Shown here in pieces: positions 1-10,846 of a stretch of DNA of 64,000 nucleotides. The DNA comes from Erodium maritimum (Eukaryota > Streptophyta > Magnoliopsida > Geraniales > Geraniaceae). The notes beneath the pieces were generated by a model. That model saw only the letters and a program-made list of their open reading frames with translations, was not told where the DNA came from and searched no databases. The stretch spans positions 38,209,039-38,273,038 of the forward strand of contig OY997590.1 of assembly GCA_963921825.1 (NCBI GenBank), read 5' to 3'. Position 1 is the first letter of the stretch, and every line of letters starts with the position of its first letter. A program made the position numbers and the translations under genes.

Positions 1-144
1 TGAAATTTTATTACTCCCTGAATAGTACACTAAAGTACAATACTTTTGGTACATCAAATTAATTAACTCATCTCACTCGTCGTCATTTGATCGGTAATTC
101 GCTCCAAACCGACCCCATATTTGCTCAACAAGGTCATGTTGGAG

Positions 145-848
145 TTATCGGTGGGTCAGATCATTTGTGACACTAAGTCGAGCACCCAACCGTTCTCGGT
201 ATGCCAGGGGCCCTCCTTGATGCCATCGTTCAGGTGATGTCCAATCTGGTATTTCCGAAGGGGGCTCGTAGTACAAGTCGCCATCTCCTGCTTCGTATCG
301 GCCGCGTTCATCCTCTACAATCATGTTGTGTAGAATGATAAAATAGTGCATCATATCAGCCAAAGTATACTTGCTCCAAACACGAGCGGGCTTGAAAATT
401 ATGTGCCACCGTGCTTGGAGGACTCCAAAAGCTCGTTCAATATCTTTCCGAGCACCTTCTTGGCATTTAGCAAACAATTTGTGTTTGCGAGTATGGGGAT
501 GGCGAATTGGCTTCTCGAACCGACTCCATGTGGGGTAAATGTCGTCAACTAAATAATACGGGCGGCCCTAGCGATGCACGTTGATCTCGTAATTCACGGT
601 GAACTCACGACCATGGAAAGATTCCTTGAATAAGTTCTCGGCGTTTAGGATGTTGATATCATTGTTCGAACCATCCATCCCGAAAAGCGCATGCCAAATC
701 CACAAATTATGGGATGTTACAGTTTTCAGCATAACAGTTTGATCCCCGTGGAGGTCTCCCCGACCGTGGGCTCCTTGCAATGCGGTTGAGAAATTCTTCC
801 ACTTCCAATGCATGCAGTCAAGACTGTCAATCATACTGAGTAACCCTC
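145..848 (-). pseudogene. PIF/Harbinger (HARBI1-like) transposase, 5'-truncated and stop-interrupted
   Basis: Two reading frames in the same phase, 834-568 and 567-145, are separated by one in-frame TAG at 570-568. Together they read as the C-terminal two thirds of the DDE nuclease typical of plant PIF/Harbinger transposons. Motifs seen are DCMHWKWKN, GMDGSNNDINIL, YYLVDDIYPTW, RKDIERAFGVLQARW and HNMIVEDE. The N-terminal third is missing: similarity stops near 848, where GC-rich sequence belonging to the next gene's 5' region begins. No terminal inverted repeat is visible, and the 3' side runs toward the window edge. By family knowledge the protein would cut and join transposon ends in the nucleus. 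Here it is a dead fragment immediately upstream of the tubby-like gene. Confidence 0.88.
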
Positions 849-1284
849 TCCTCTCCGGCCCCGGCGCTGCCGCTATTGGTTCCGGCCAAGCTCGACGTCG
901 TCGTTTTGGTGTCTATTCGAGCTTAACTCATACCAAGATTCACTGTATCGGCTGATTTCTCGTGATTTCCCAGGCAATTTTGCCTCTTCGGTATGCGAAT
1001 CGTTCTCACTCTGTCTCGTTTGCTTTGTTTTCTTCTCAGAAAATACAAGCTATTTGTCAATTTTTTTAATTTCGTTTCGAATTTTGAGGTTACCCTTTTG
1101 AGCATTTTTTATGATTTATTGGAAATATATTAGCTTTTTTTAGCATTTAGCTGCATCGTTCTCGAAATATGGATATAAAAATGTTTAGTATAAGCTTAGA
1201 TCTTGAGGGATCCATGAAAGATGAGATTTTGAATCTGGATGGAACGATTTGATTGTTGCAGGCGATAAGTTATAAGTTTGGGGG
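849..1284 (+). promoter_or_regulatory. Upstream region and probable 5' UTR intron of the tubby-like gene
   Basis: No coding frame is supported here. A GC-rich stretch (850-905) is followed by T-rich intron-like sequence. A possible donor (CTTCG|GTATGC near 989) and a possible acceptor (TTGTTGCAG ending at 1260) suggest a 5' UTR intron ending 24 bases before the start codon. 5' UTR introns are common in plant TLP genes, but this one is an inference from splice-like sequence only. Confidence 0.45.
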
Positions 1285-3037
1285 ATGGGTATGGCGCTTA
1301 GGAGCATAGTTCGTGGCATAGGGAGCATATCTAGAAGAGGGTATGAGGAGAAGCATTCATGTGGCAGGGGGCGGTCAGATATCGCCCCCGAGCAGACCTG
1401 GCCTTCCTCTGAGCCACAGAGCCGGTGGGCAGACATGCCTCCCGAGCTGTTGCTTCACATAATTCAGCGGGTGGAGGAGAGTCAAGTGACCTGGCCTGCT
1501 CGGAGGGATGTTGTTGCTTGTGCTTTGGTTTGTAGGTCTTGGAGGAGGCTCACCATGGAGCTTGTTAAGACTCCCGAGCAATGTGGTTTGCTTACCCTCC
1601 CTATTTCCCTCAAACAGGTTTGCTTCTTCCTTTTCGTTATTGTATTTTCTGCTTTTAGGTTTCTAAATATCATTGTTTATCCGATAGCCTGGGCCAAGAG
1701 ACTCTCCCATTCAATGCTTTATTAAGAGGGAAAGAGCTACTTCAACCTATCTGCTCTATCTTGGTCTCACTCCTGGTAATTATTGTTTGCCCTCCTGATC
1801 CACTTTGAAACATACATTTTATTTTGGTGTGTTCAATTTCAACGGATCAATTACTCTGATGATTTAATAGGTTCTGATTCGGATTTGTTCATAAAATGAA
1901 ACCAAAAGGGTTGCTGTTAGATTAATTTATGGAAATCTGTGGAAAAAATTGTAGCAATCTAGCTGGATTAAACTTCAAGATTTTGTTGACTAAATCTTCT
2001 AACTCTGTTAATTTGCTATTTCTAAACAAAGGAGCACTAGTGTATTTACTTTCTTTTTTTGACAGGCAGTGTATTTACTCAAAAACACTCAATAATAATA
2101 TTTTTGATAAATGACTTGGTGGATGGTTAACTGATAATTCCTCAAAATACAGCTTTATCAGGTGATGAGAGTAAATTGTTACTAGCGGCGCGAAAGGTCA
2201 GAAGGGTAACAAGCACAGAGTTTGTGATTTCTTTTGTTGGAAAAGATTCCTCTAGAGCCGGCGATGCTTTTGTTGGAAAATTGAGGTATGCTTTGGCTAT
2301 TTAGGATACTTTGTATTGGTTTCTTCTGTGTCAAGCTATTATATTAATGGAAATTCTTGAACAGGTCGAATTTCTTGGGGACTAAGTTTTCCATTTACGA
2401 CAGTCAGCCCCCGTTTGACCCTTCAATGCAATCAAATTGTAGGATGGGCCGGAAAATCCGTTCAAAGCAGGTATCTCCAAGGGTACCTGTGGGTAATTAC
2501 AATGTGGCCAACATAGTGTATGAGCTCAATGTTCTCCGTACTAGAGGCCCAAGAAGAATGCGGTGCACTTTGAATTCAATCCCCATCTCTTCAATTCAAC
2601 AAGGCGGCACGGCCCCAACTCCTACTGATTTCAGGAAATGTCTGGATGAACCATTAGATCCGGTGCCAGTTTCAAAAGGAAACACGTCGCTCACCAAATT
2701 GAGCTCAAGCTCCAATCTTTCTGAGGCACCACAATCACAAGGCACAAAAGATGGGCTTATTTTGATAAATAAATCTCCCAGATGGCATGAACAGCTGCAG
2801 TGTTGGTGCTTAAATTTCAGAGGCCGTGTTACAGTTGCCTCTGTTAAGAATTTTCAGCTTGTGGCAGCGGCGGAACCTAGCCAAAACATATCAGCCACCG
2901 AACAAGAAAAAGTGATATTACAATTTGGAAAAATTGGCAAAGACATCTTCACTATGGATTATCGCTATCCCCTCTCTTCCTTCCAAGCGTTTGCAATCTG
3001 TCTGAGCAGCTTTGACACCAAACCAGCTTGTGAATAA
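1285..3037 (+). CDS. Tubby-like F-box protein (TLP/TULP)
   Basis: Four coding exons with GT-AG introns in consistent phase: 1285-1617, 1688-1775, 2153-2285 and 2365-3037. They encode 408 residues, the usual TLP length. Residues 1-46 begin with the [16 protein letters not shown] leader of plant TLPs. Residues 47-105 are an F-box ([14 protein letters not shown]...[12 protein letters not shown]). Residues ~112-408 are the tubby domain, with [71 protein letters not shown] and the canonical end [16 protein letters not shown]. By family knowledge the tubby domain binds phosphoinositides at the plasma membrane and is released to the nucleus under stress, while the F-box recruits SKP1 for SCF ubiquitin ligase. 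A variable Ser/Gln-rich insert (~265-300) is normal for the family. No break is seen. It is convergent with the gene at 3468-4832. Confidence 0.95.
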
Positions 3038-3467
3038 CTGTCCCTGCCATAGGCACTGATCAAACTAGTTTTTTGCTAGAGAAGTTGATCCTACACAATT
3101 TTAATCAGAGGAAGCAGTTTAAGCTCTACAAGTGCATTGCTTTATGTGATGCCAGTGACATCCAAGTGTAGAACAAGACAGTTATGCTTCAATACGGATT
3201 GTGTGTAACTTCATAACTTTGAAGAATTTATGTATAGTTTTGTAGACTTGGAGAGATCCTTTTCTTAGTTACAAGAAAGACCTGTTGGTAATTGTATATT
3301 GAAAACCTTCTGTAACTTGATGGTTGATGGAAATTACAGTGCGCTGCACATTTTCTTTATCATAAAAATATAACATAATGCATTGGAAGTGTGGCTTAAT
3401 AGATGGTGCAGCATCTTTATTGTTTTGTTCATAAGGTAGATATACAGGGTGCTTTTGCAGGCAGTGG
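3038..3467. other. Convergent 3' UTR interval
   Basis: About 430 bases separate the stop codons of the convergent TLP and 3468-4832 genes. No coding frame or repeat stands out. The T/A-rich composition fits two facing 3' UTRs. Confidence 0.5.
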
Positions 3468-4832
3468 TCAGAGAATTCCAATGTCTTTATCTTTGCTGTT
3501 TATCCCGCAGCTGTAGCGACAGCCATGGCGTCGAGGTTTGTCAGGATTTTCTGGTTCAGAGTCACTTGATTCCATGAGAAGCCCTCTGAGACAGCGTCTT
3601 CTTACTGTTGGCTGGTAAGTTAGCTTTTGAGCAGGGGTGACTCTGAATTGAACCTTGCTTGTCTGTGGAGGCTCTGCTGGAGGGATTGGCTTGTCAGGTT
3701 GCGCCTTGCTTTGGGAGAGAAGCAGCTGAACTCCAGGATTTCTTTCTGTGACACAACAGTCGAAGACTATGGAGTTGTTGAGACTCTGTACATTGCTGTT
3801 GACATATGCCTTGATTGCTTGGTCTTCTGTTGTCATGTGATCTTTAGATCTCCCCTTGAAGCTTTCCTCTGCATCAGTGGTAGATTCAGGGCTCTCATCA
3901 GGTTTCGCCTTATAATCGCGGTGAATGTGGACCGATCCTTCCTTTTTTGTGGAGTCTGAGCCTAATTGCATGGATGCTCCTCTGTTGTCGCCAGCTAAGG
4001 TGACAATGCTTACTGGTTTTTCATTGGTGTGGGCAGGCGACAGGTTATGAACAAACTTGGAAATGTCATTTCTAACCTGTTTGTGCAGGGGCGGCCGCTC
4101 CCCAATGGAGTCTTGATGAGATTCAGTGTCTGTGTGTCTGACCTTTGGGAACCTTGAACTCGCAGTATTTACCTGTTTCGTGTTTGTGCTGTCCAAGGTT
4201 CCTTGCGTCTCCTCTGCTTGAAAAGCAACTGCACGTAGCTCTTTGGTCTGTGTTCCTGAACCAGAAGCTGTGGTCAGGAGCTGGGTGATTGTCTTCCGTA
4301 TGGGCTGCTCGTAAGCTTCATCTTCAGTCTTTTCTTCTTTCACCACTCTCTCTTTTGCCATTGATGTGAATTGAGATTGATCAATGCTGATATGACTATC
4401 ATCTAACTTCCGGGATGTCACAGGTTTTCTTGCAGCCGTCTCAGATGAGGATTCAGGGCGTAGTTGTGGCAGAGGCTTGGATTGTTCTTGTTGAATGGTT
4501 GGTTGAGAGGCGGGTTGTGACTTGTTGGATGAATCAAATATAGAGTGAGGGGCCAAACCAGATAAAGACTGAGGCTTGGGGGCTACTTGTGATGTGGATT
4601 GACCTTTAGGAGCTGGGGATGGGGAAGAGACTCGAACTTGTGTTTCGTTGTTTCTGCGAGAAGGAGAGGCACTTGTCACTGCAGGAGATGGCGTTGCTGA
4701 CCGGCCTTGAGGTCTGGATGGCGGTGGAGCTCTCCCTGCTGGGCGAAATGGCGGTTTCTGAGCAGGAGCTTGTGTTTGGGGTCCTGCCGGCCATGGGAGC
4801 CTAAAGCGGAACCTCTGTCTTTGCTCTTGCAT
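3468..4832 (-). CDS. Conserved plant protein of unknown function, proline/serine-rich and mostly disordered
   Basis: A single uninterrupted frame of 454 residues on the minus strand. Residues 1-~150 are rich in Pro, Ser, Gln and Arg (FRPAGRAPPPSRPQGRS). The middle is charged and low in hydrophobics (KERVVKEEKTEDEAYEQPIR), which suggests intrinsic disorder. A more ordered block begins at residue 342 (AYVNSNVQSLNNSIV...TERNPGVQLLLS), followed by an Arg/Cys-rich tail (RRRCLRGLLMESSDSE, HGCRYSCG). I recall similar C-terminal blocks in unnamed plant proteins but cannot give a function. No signal peptide or membrane segment is seen. The start was chosen as the first ATG of the frame, and a TTTTTCCAG-like acceptor just upstream allows a 5' UTR intron. 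It is divergent from the CBS gene at 5261. Confidence 0.8.
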   Translation of the reverse strand: MQEQRQRFRFRLPWPAGPQTQAPAQKPPFRPAGRAPPPSRPQGRSATPSPAVTSASPSRRNNETQVRVSSPSPAPKGQSTSQVAPKPQSLSGLAPHSIFDSSNKSQPASQPTIQQEQSKPLPQLRPESSSETAARKPVTSRKLDDSHISIDQSQFTSMAKERVVKEEKTEDEAYEQPIRKTITQLLTTASGSGTQTKELRAVAFQAEETQGTLDSTNTKQVNTASSRFPKVRHTDTESHQDSIGERPPLHKQVRNDISKFVHNLSPAHTNEKPVSIVTLAGDNRGASMQLGSDSTKKEGSVHIHRDYKAKPDESPESTTDAEESFKGRSKDHMTTEDQAIKAYVNSNVQSLNNSIVFDCCVTERNPGVQLLLSQSKAQPDKPIPPAEPPQTSKVQFRVTPAQKLTYQPTVRRRCLRGLLMESSDSEPENPDKPRRHGCRYSCGINSKDKDIGIL

Positions 4833-5260
4833 GGATTACTGGAAAAAATAATCTGGATATGGAGGCTGAAGGCAACTGGTGATGCTCATGGTTCTTCAAC
4901 AACCTCTGTATATGTAAGTTAGAATCTGATACCTTGGAAACTTTGTATACATTGCTTCTTTGCCTCTTTTTGGGAAAAGTAGTAGCTAAGAAAGTTGGTT
5001 CTGGGATAAATTTCCCTTCTCCTGCAGGTCTGGCATCTTTCTGTAATGTGAAATCACCAATCCTGCTTATAGAGAATTAGCATGACAAGGAAGTTAATTG
5101 TCTAGCAAATATTCCTTTCCGATCCAGAAACCAAGGTACACATTCACAAGAAAGAGATGAGAGAAAACCATTTTGACTTGCAGGGTTGGGTTAGGGTCAA
5201 ATCTTCAGCATCAATAAAGATGAGCCGCTACTTGGTTGCAGTTCCATTAACAGACTCAAA
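4833..5260. promoter_or_regulatory. Shared bidirectional promoter between divergent genes
   Basis: 428 bases lie between two opposite start codons (minus-strand ATG ending at 4832, plus-strand ATG at 5261), so both genes must be driven from this interval or from UTR introns within it. The sequence CTTGCAG ending near 5183 could be an acceptor of a 5' UTR intron for the plus-strand gene. No clear TATA box stands out. Confidence 0.5.
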
Positions 5261-6143
5261 ATGCAAAGGCTTGCTCAGGCATTGCGGTCTACTCTCAAGG
5301 TTGCTATTCGTGGGACGGGTTTTGGATACATCACCTCCTCCTCCTCCTCCTCCTCCCCGGCATTGCCACTCAAGGGATTGGAGAATGTAACAGTTGCAGA
5401 GGTGCTCATGATGACTAAGGGAGTTGAGAACCCTGGATCTTGGTTGTCATGCCGCACAGATGACTATGTTGATGAGGCCTTCAAGAATGTAAGTTACTAC
5501 AATTTTCTTGTGAAAATTTGTTACAACATATGATTCAAAATCAGAATTGCAGATGGCCAAGAACAATATTGGGTCTCTGGTTGTGCTAAAGCCGGGAGAG
5601 CCGCAGCTGATTGCAGGAATCATTACAGAAAGGGGTAGCTTTCTCTAACCGAAACCCCATTTATGAATTCCTGATTCGTGAGATGACTAACGTAAACATG
5701 GATGAACAATCAGACTACCTGAGGAAGATAATTGCAGCGGGCAGATCTCCTAGATCCACCAGAGTTGGGGAAATCATGACTGCTGAGGTTATTTTCTCTT
5801 GATTCAATCTTCTGTCAATACTATAAATGGCCTAAAGCTTGTGTCTTTTGATCAAACAGAGCAAGTTGATAACTGTGGCATCTGATACAAGTATTCTTCA
5901 AGCAATGCAGCTCATGACAAGTGAAACTAGCACATACCTTTTCAATAATCCAACATGAACTTTTATGCATTTGATTGATGTAAGTTTCTTATGTCCTCAG
6001 AGAACCATATACGGCATGTTCCGGTGATAGATGGGAAGATAGTTGGGATGGTTTCTATTGTAGATGTGGTAAGAGCAGTTGTAGAACAGCAGACTGGAGA
6101 AGTGAAGCATCTGAATCAGTTTATCAAAGGAGACTACTATTGA
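5261..6143 (+). CDS. CBS-pair (Bateman) domain protein, CBSX3-like, probably mitochondrial
   Basis: Five coding exons, 5261-5488, 5553-5634, 5714-5787, 5860-5920 and 6001-6143, join in phase to 195 residues. Residues 1-~40 are basic and Ser-rich with no acidic residue (MQRLAQALRSTLKVAIRG, then a Ser run encoded by a TCC microsatellite at 5334-5360), resembling a mitochondrial presequence. CBS1 spans ~45-115 (VAEVLMMTKG, NNIGSLVVLKPGE, IAGIITERDYLRKII) and CBS2 ~117-185 (VGEIMTAESKLITV, NHIRHVPVIDGKIVGMVSI). By family knowledge CBSX3 binds adenosine nucleotides and regulates mitochondrial thioredoxin and respiratory functions. The frame would end within the intron at 5635-5713 if it were not spliced out. 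It is divergent from the unknown gene at 3468 and convergent with the PPR pseudogene. Confidence 0.92.
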
Positions 6144-6731
6144 GAATTGACAGATACATACTTCAGGAAATGACATTTGCTAGTTTGAATTTGCAAACCA
6201 ATTACTTACGGTTTGAAATAATGCAATGATATCAATGAAATCGGCAGTTCAATCGAGCAGAATCAGATCTCACCACACTCAATAATCACCTGTGTATTTT
6301 CTTTTAGACATTAATCAACACAATAGAAACAGTTGAGTATGAGTTGTTTGCAACTTGAAAATGAACTAGGGGAAAGTAACGGAATGATATGAATGCATAA
6401 AAAAGGATTAGGTATGTTACCTATCTTGAAGAGAACAATCTTATTATGACGAAACAAGTAAAGCAACACACACCTCTTAAATAAAACAAAGTACACTCTG
6501 CTTCACCGAAGTCCGTACAGGAATGATAACCACAGAAACACCCGAAAGTTTGATATGATTTTCTTGTGAAGATAAATAAAACTCCTTCGTAAGTTGAATT
6601 TTCCTGATCAGAACTATGGTCGGTATTTCTAAACGACTAAAAACTTGCTTGTCTCCAGCATCCAAATGCTAAGCTTCCTATTTTGCAGGTGGCTTATTGC
6701 GCCGATGCATTTGAGATGACATCAGTTTTAC
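6144..6731. other. Convergent 3' interval, no gene seen
   Basis: 588 A/T-rich bases lie between the CBS gene stop and the last recognisable PPR codon. Short frames here have no family resemblance. It probably holds the 3' UTR of the CBS gene. Confidence 0.45.
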
Positions 6732-9410
6732 TTAGTGCTTTGATGGTTCAAAACCATGTGCCTCCATCAAATCATGTATTCTTAGAGCTTCCTGCGTAAA
6801 CCCGTCAGCCATTAGCCCACTCACAATCTTCTCATAGTCTTGTTGCCTCAATTCCTGCTTCTTTGCCTCCAAGACCCCCAATGATTGAAGAGCCTTTTTC
6901 TGAACCCCAGCCTTTGCGTACATAACGCAAAGGAATTATGTGAACCTTATATGGAGGAGCTCCACCCAGTTGAGCAATTTTGTCACTAGGTCCTCAGCTT
7001 CATCCATCAGCTGCAACTCCGCCATCCAATCCAACAGAACAGACAAAGTGGCGACCCTGGGTTGAAACCCATTCTTCTCAACCTCCATAAGAAGGTTCAA
7101 AGCCTTGTCCAACAAATTCTTCCTCTGGTAAGCTGCAATCATGCTGGCAGTGCAACGGTCGTCAAGGTCGTACCCAAGTTTTAGCATGTAGTCAAAATAG
7201 CTTCTAGCTTGATCAGGCTTGCCAGCTTGCCCATATGCATTGACAAGCAATGCACATGAGTCCCTGGTTGGATTAAACCCTGCAAACTGCATGGTGGTAG
7301 CAATTCCTGAAGCTCCATTAACATCACCAGAAAGGGCAAAGGAGCGGAGTGTGGCCATATAGATCTCCTCATTGGGCTCCAGGTTGTTTGTTTCCATATC
7401 TCTAATGAGGGTCTCCGCCCCACTGGGTTGGCCAGCATTTACAAATGCCATGATCATGGACTTGTAGACCTTAATGTCTGGCTTGAAGCCAAGGCTCTTC
7501 AAGCTTTCATAGGCTTAATTGGCACGGTCAAGATTGCCTGTTTTGCTATACATGTGAACCAAAACAGTGTATGTTAACACATCAGGTGGGATGCCATCAA
7601 CTGCCATCCTTTTAACGATTCTCTCAGCATCTTCTACCCTACTTGCTTTGGCATAGGCGTCAATGAGCTTCCAATAATCACGAACATTTGCTTGAAAAGA
7701 CTCTTCACTGAGAATAAGTTCTGCCACCTACACAACAAACATATTGTTATCCAACATATTTATATTAAACATCGTTAACAAGACTATACGGTATGTAAAT
7801 GTTATTATAACTAAGTATGCAGCATCTTAAACATACACCAAATCAAGATTGCTTGGATGAATAACCATCAGATTAACAGGCATGATAGAAGTATAAAAAC
7901 AAAGGGATACAGAAATTAACATCGTGTTAATTAGTAATACATAGGAAATATTAATTGAAGGGATCCTAGAACTTAAGTCCTCTGAAGAACTGCATCACCA
8001 CAGTAATATTACATCAGATTCTCAATAATGCCACAAGATATGAAATAAAACAAGCTCCATGAATCATGGCAATAGATAGCATCTCTGATTATATATTTGA
8101 CACGAATGCATGGACATATTTGAATACTTTCCTCAACAACAAAAACGCGATAAGTTTGAGAGACAATTAGAAACAGAAAGAGCTCATCAGCAAAGATATA
8201 TAACCATTTTCATAAATCAAAACATAGTCCCAACAAGATGTTCGAACATATGTTGCAGGACAGAATCAGTTTACCTTATAGTATAAGGGAGTGTTCTCTT
8301 CTTTCAATATATCAAGCAAACTGTTCCAGTCGGTCCTAGTAGGGTGGAGAAGCTCTATCCATTCAGCCAAAAGCAGAGAAGGGTCATCCGTCTCCTTCAA
8401 TGAAAGTATTTTCTCAGTAACCAATTTGCATTCCCCAGTTATTGGCTTAGTCTCCTCGGGCCAAAGGACTGCCCCTTGTTCATTAACTTTCTCAGCAGCT
8501 TCAGACCACTTCTGATCAAGACCATAAATCTTGTAATTGATCCTTCCATGTCTCTTGGGAAGAGTAACAACCCTAGGTTTCTCGTCAGCCGCCACACCCT
8601 CCTCTTTAAGGTTGCATCTTCCATGCCCTCGGTTGCATCCTCTTGCTTTTTGGCTCCCTTAGATGGCTCCTAGGCCAGCTCTTCTTCCCTGAGATGATTC
8701 AAGCTCTCATAAAACTCCACCTCTTTCAGTTCCCCACGCGCAAACTTGAATCTGAGCTCTCTCAGCAAATCACCTCTAACGCCAATTTCACCCGCAAATC
8801 TGCAGAGCTCATTTACCTTCTCAGACTGCTGAAATTTCTTCATCTTCTCCTTCTTCCTCTCCTTTTCCATATCATCCAAAACCATATTGCTCACTTCCCA
8901 CACCGTCCTCCACAAATCCTCGCTGAAATCCGGCGAGGAGGAGGCCGCCCCTGCGCCGAGCACCTGCCCAACCCCACCATTTTCCATCTCCGATACAACC
9001 TTCTCCCCTATGAACAAGAGCATCCCATCAATCCTCTGCTTGTCGCAATCCCAGTAGACATTGGTGAGCTTCCCGCGCATAATCCAGACGAATCGCGACA
9101 AGAACTGACTCATTGCTTCATCGTCCACGTCCGAATCGTCAGAGCCGAGAGCCTATTCTTGAATAGAAGCTGCAGAGGAATTCAGTCTGGTTTCACGCGT
9201 TGAGGGAATGTACCTATTGAACGAAAAACAGAGTTTTGGGCCATTGGAATTCAGCAAAATAGTGGTGGAGCCATGAGAATCTGGTGGAGAGATCGGGGCC
9301 GTTACGGCGGAGAAATGGCGGTACAAATTAGGGCTTGATAAGAGTGATCTTCGATTCAGTCTCGATAGCTTGTTCATGGTTTCTCTAGAGAGCAAGTGCT
9401 TGAATTTCAT
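6732..9410 (-). pseudogene. NFD5-like PPR protein gene, broken by three stops and three frameshifts
   Basis: Two exons are recognisable on the minus strand, 9410-8275 and 7727-6732, with intron 8274-7728 (AAG|GTAAAC donor, TGTAG acceptor). The N-terminus is mitochondrial-like (MKFKHLLSRETMNKLSRLNRR). Then comes a conserved non-PPR region (EDLWRTVWEVSNMVLDDMEK, RHGRINYKIYGLDQKW) and tandem PPR motifs (YWKLIDAYAKASRVEDAERI, YTVLVHMYSKTGNLDRA, YKSMIMAFVNAGQPSGAE). The layout matches NUCLEAR FUSION DEFECTIVE 5, a mitochondrial PPR protein needed for karyogamy. In-frame stops lie at 9155-9153, 8672-8670 and 7517-7515. Single-base frameshifts lie near 8600, 6975 and 6937. Similarity continues across every break, so the gene died recently, or the assembly has errors here, although neighbouring genes read cleanly. 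Confidence 0.85.
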
Positions 9411-9487
9411 GGTGTCCCAGTGGAGTATAGTGTACTGCTGCTAAAACCCTGAATCAGAGCAACTCGGAAACATTGGAATAAGAAATT

Positions 9488-9819
9488 GGGTAAAAACTAT
9501 TTGATGCATATCTTGAAATTACAACTTGTAACTAGAAACTTATTACGTCAATTAAAATGACGAAAATATTTTTAATAATTTTTATAAAACATTTTTTTTA
9601 AAAATAAAAATGAAGTCATTTAATAAGTATATATATATATAACAAATGTGATTTTAAATAGTTATTAAAGTATAGTTGAGGGTATTTTCGTCATTTTGCT
9701 GACAGAAAGGGTTTCTAGTTACAAGTTGTAACTTCAAGGTATGAATCAGTAGTTTTTGAACTATATGGTAAGCATCGGTTAAACGTGCCAACTTAAAGGT
9801 AATCATTTGTAGTTTTCCC
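9488..9819. mobile_element. MULE-type MITE, 332 bp
   Basis: The ends are inverted: GGGTAAAAACTA at left and TAGTTTTCCC at right. A longer inner inverted pair (9493-9539 against 9711-9757) carries the core ACAACTTGTAACTAGAAAC in opposite orientation. Flanking 9-mers TAAGAAATT (9479-9487) and TAAGGAATT (9820-9828) match at 8 of 9 positions, fitting a 9-bp Mutator-type target duplication. No coding capacity. It lies just upstream of the PPR pseudogene. Confidence 0.75.
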
Positions 9820-10099
9820 TAAGGAATTGAACAGACACATAGGATTAAGACTTTCACTTTCCCATTTTGCCACCGTTACTTTGACTAAATCCATTTGTAT
9901 CACTAGTGGTGTAAAACGTAGAGTTAAATTTATAGAAGAAACAACTTCATGTCATCTTATTGTATTGAAGTCAAACATCAAATCATAATGTTTCATCTTA
10001 TTAATTCTCAAAATGTATCAAAATATGTTAAGTGTGACTAACGCCGTGAAATATCAGTCACATGCTTGTCGCGTGCTCTAAAACTTTTCTAAAATGAAA

Positions 10100-10161
10100 A
10101 CTTCAACTTTTCGTTTATTCTCAAATCATAACTTCAACTTTTCGTTTATTGTCAAATCATA
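10100..10161. repeat. Two-copy 31-bp direct repeat
   Basis: The unit starting ACTTCAACTTTTCGTTTATT occurs at 10100 and 10131 with one difference (TTCTC versus TTGTC). It is a small local duplication. Confidence 0.8.
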
Positions 10162-10335
10162 ACCATTAACTATCAATTTTTTCTGTTACTCACTTAACGG
10201 TCGTTAGACTTGCAGACGGAAAATGTAATAGTTGCTGGTCAACGTTACTACAAGACAATTTACGTTTGTTTAGATAGAATTTAGCAATAAACGAAAAGTG
10301 TGTGTGCGGACATGGAAAATTAGGGTGCATAAGAG

Positions 10336-10840
10336 CAGTGGCGGAGCCATCTTTTCCAGTGAAGGGGCACCAATTTTTTTTCCCACAATAATACAACGTT
10401 CAAATAATATAAACTAATATTAAAAATATTTCTATCACTTAAAAAATAATAATTGACTACTTATTACACGATGTAACGACGAGATTTCACATTTTTAAAA
10501 TATTGTACAGCACTTCCGCTATCAATACAATAAAAAAATTCTTGATATATACGATCACTCATCTCTTGGTCTCCAATTAATGATATTCATATAAATATAT
10601 ACTCATCGTGTGAGGTTCGTGGGCCTCAACAAATGTAGTTCGATTATGTTTCGTGAAATGCAATCGTCAAATATTATACTCATATTTGATAATGTTAAAA
10701 CAACCATTGTTAGTTTCAAATTCAAACTCATATATACGTACTCAAAATTTTGTTCATATTCATATAGAAGCAAAACTTTTTGTTACCTAATTTAATTTGA
10801 ATTGACGTGCAATAAAACAATGGTCGGGGTAGGTTGGAGT
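10336..10840 (+). mobile_element. hAT-like element, left-end fragment
   Basis: It starts CAGTGGCGGAGCCA and continues AT-rich, with partial similarity to the left 250 bases of the hAT-like element at 19173 (ATCTTTTCCAGTGAAGGGGCAC, then ATAATACAA..., CTTATTACA..., GAGATT...CATTT). No matching right end (GGCTCCGCCCCTG) is seen before the solo LTR at 10847. Its right boundary is a guess. Confidence 0.55.
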
Positions 10841-10846
10841 GAAACT

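Noticed and set aside
8643..9203. A 186-residue plus-strand frame
   Set aside because: Antisense to the conserved N-terminal part of the PPR pseudogene, with no domain.
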